Assembly (NCBI RefSeq): GCF_013839425.1
Contig: NZ_JACDNP010000009.1
Coordinates: forward strand, 17,768-81,767
Direction: 5' to 3'
Origin: Halorhabdus salina
GTDB taxonomy: Archaea; Halobacteriota; Halobacteria; Halobacteriales; Haloarculaceae
DNA: 64,000 bases
The translations under genes were made by a program, and so were the position numbers. The notes beneath the pieces were generated by a model. That model worked only from the letters and a program-made list of their open reading frames with translations. It was not told where the DNA came from and did not search any database. Shown one piece after another: positions 63,042 through 64,000 of this stretch. Numbering within the stretch: the stretch's first letter is position 1; every line of letters starts with the position of its first letter.

Positions 63042-64000
63042 TCAGGCGTTTGTCTGATAGAGGGCTCCGTTCTCGTCGTAGCGGGCCTCGAAGATCCGCT
63101 GGAACTGCTCGTCGGTAAGTTGGATTTCGACAGCGCCCATATTTTCATCGAGTTGCTCGACCGTTCGGGCCCCAACGATCGGGACGCAGGTAACATCGGG
63201 CTGGTCGATCAACCACCGGAGGGCAACCTGTGCGGGCGTTGCTTCAACCTCCTCGGCGACTGCCCGAACCTCGTCGAGGACGTGCCAACCGCGCTCAGAG
63301 ACGTAAAAGTCCAGGAAGCGGTCGTCCAGTTGCGCGCGTGTATCCCCCGGAGCGTCGAGTTCGTAGGTGCCGTCGCCGACGCGTTCGTATTTGCCCGTCA
63401 GGAACCCGCCGGCAAGCGGCGAGTACGGGACAACTGCCAGGTCCTGATCGGCACAGACGTCCAGGTATTCGGCGACGTCCTCGTAGTAGGCGGCGTGAAA
63501 GAGCGGTTGGGTGACGGTGAAGGCCTCGTAGTTGTTGACGTCCGCTTTCCAGAGCCCTTTGGTGAGTTTCCAGGCATCGGCCGTCGACAGGCCGACGTGG
63601 TGGACCTTCCCCTCGCTGATCAGGTCGTCGATCGTCCGGAGGGTCTTCTCGATGGGTGTCTCGTCGTCGAAGCGGTGGAGATAGAGGATGTCCAGATAAT
63701 CGGTGTCCAGCCGTTCGAGCGATCCGTCGACTTCGGCCTGCACGTTCTTCGACGAGAGGTTCTCCTGGAAGCGCGATTCCTGTGACCAGAAGCACTTCGA
63801 GGCGAGCACGTAGTCCTCTCGATTACGCTCGTCGAGCCACTCGCCGATCCAGCGCTCGCTGTCGCCGCCACCATAGCCGTTGGCGGTGTCGATGAAGTTC
63901 CCGCCCAGTTCGGCGTAGGTGTCGAGCAGCTCGTGGGCCTCTTCCCGACCCGTCTCGACGACACCCGTTTCCTCGTGTTCCATCCCGAATCGCCACGTCC
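63042..64000 (-). CDS. Aldo/keto reductase (5' end beyond the window)
   Basis: At least 319 residues of an aldo/keto reductase, cut by the window end. Seen: NFIDTANGYGGGDSERWIGE (the catalytic Asp/Tyr region), VLASKCFW (Lys), YLDILYLHRFDDETP (His), VVPYSPLAGGFLTGKY and VPIVGARTVEQLDENMG for NADPH binding. The frame continues upstream of the visible Met with TWRFGMEHEETG, which is family-like, so the true start lies beyond 64000. It is convergent with rtcA. Confidence 0.9.
   Translation of the reverse strand, partial: TWRFGMEHEETGVVETGREEAHELLDTYAELGGNFIDTANGYGGGDSERWIGEWLDERNREDYVLASKCFWSQESRFQENLSSKNVQAEVDGSLERLDTDYLDILYLHRFDDETPIEKTLRTIDDLISEGKVHHVGLSTADAWKLTKGLWKADVNNYEAFTVTQPLFHAAYYEDVAEYLDVCADQDLAVVPYSPLAGGFLTGKYERVGDGTYELDAPGDTRAQLDDRFLDFYVSERGWHVLDEVRAVAEEVEATPAQVALRWLIDQPDVTCVPIVGARTVEQLDENMGAVEIQLTDEQFQRIFEARYDENGALYQTNA

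Overview
This window is haloarchaeal chromosome: GC-rich and GATC-rich, with strongly acidic proteins and archaeal information-processing genes (transcription factor S, aIF-1A, an aIF-2-beta/TRAM protein, Trm5, diphthine synthase, RNA 3'-phosphate cyclase). It also has archaeosortase A, a HalX-type protein, bacterio-opsin-activator-type regulation, halocyanin and a bacterioruberin cluster. The flavour resembles Halorhabdus and relatives, but that is inference from style and not a database match.

Layout. 1-9.2 kb: core genes (hisB, an ACT-domain regulator, an alpha/beta hydrolase, pgi, a small DNA-binding-like protein, a lipoprotein gene split by one amber codon, artA, dphB, a HalX-like zinc-ribbon protein, trm5, tRNA-Thr). 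9.2-12.7 kb: a type IV pilin gene, a hairpin-rich non-coding stretch, a GHMP-type protein and an esterase-like lipoprotein. 12.8-21.9 kb: uvrB, a PHP/DUF3604 gene, an oxidoreductase and a rubrerythrin-like gene, into which two small islands have been inserted. The first (about 2.6 kb, AT-richer) carries two HEPN-motif/zinc-ribbon proteins and a nuclease-like protein and is bracketed by an 85-bp repeat of the uvrB promoter and start. The second (845 bp) carries a TumE/TumA-type toxin-antitoxin pair and is bracketed by a 34-bp repeat of the 3' end of the rubrerythrin-like gene. 22-24.8 kb: a KaiC/RadA-like protein, two acidic zinc-finger proteins and a transcription factor S gene that has lost its tail. 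24.8-28 kb: a decayed AT-rich block that starts with a second, complete transcription factor S gene and holds an HNH-endonuclease pseudogene and another pseudogene. 28-33.1 kb: a chemotaxis transducer, transposase and integrase remnants, a PIN toxin-antitoxin pair, and an XRE regulator with its membrane partner behind a perfect palindrome.

33.1-36.9 kb: a large repeat-plus-cupredoxin lipoprotein behind two DtxR-type operators, beside a ZIP metal transporter. 36.9-40.2 kb: crtD-lyeJ-cruF, the bacterioruberin branch of carotenoid synthesis. 40.2-48.6 kb: small membrane and coiled-coil proteins, a SRAP-gene remnant, an acetyltransferase, a fructosamine-kinase-like gene, an aIF-2-beta/TRAM protein, a glycosyltransferase, a membrane protein with a Gln/Gly/Arg-rich tail, a short-chain dehydrogenase and aIF-1A. 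49.9-53 kb: a tight three-gene cassette of a degenerate family-B polymerase (PolB2 type), a small protein and a RadA-like protein without Walker A. 53-64 kb: an HTH-10 regulator, an ABC exporter, a 12-residue-repeat coiled-coil membrane protein, a phosphate permease, a squalene/phytoene synthase, a methyltransferase, DHFR, an ASST-like membrane protein, rtcA and an aldo/keto reductase that runs off the window end.

The most interesting theme is the border structure. Two small cargo islands in this stretch sit next to duplicated ends of host genes, so the host gene stays intact, and a larger decayed block begins beside a truncated gene and carries a complete paralogue of it. None shows an obvious complete integrase. 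The HEPN/nuclease-like island at uvrB is the best candidate for an undescribed defence module.
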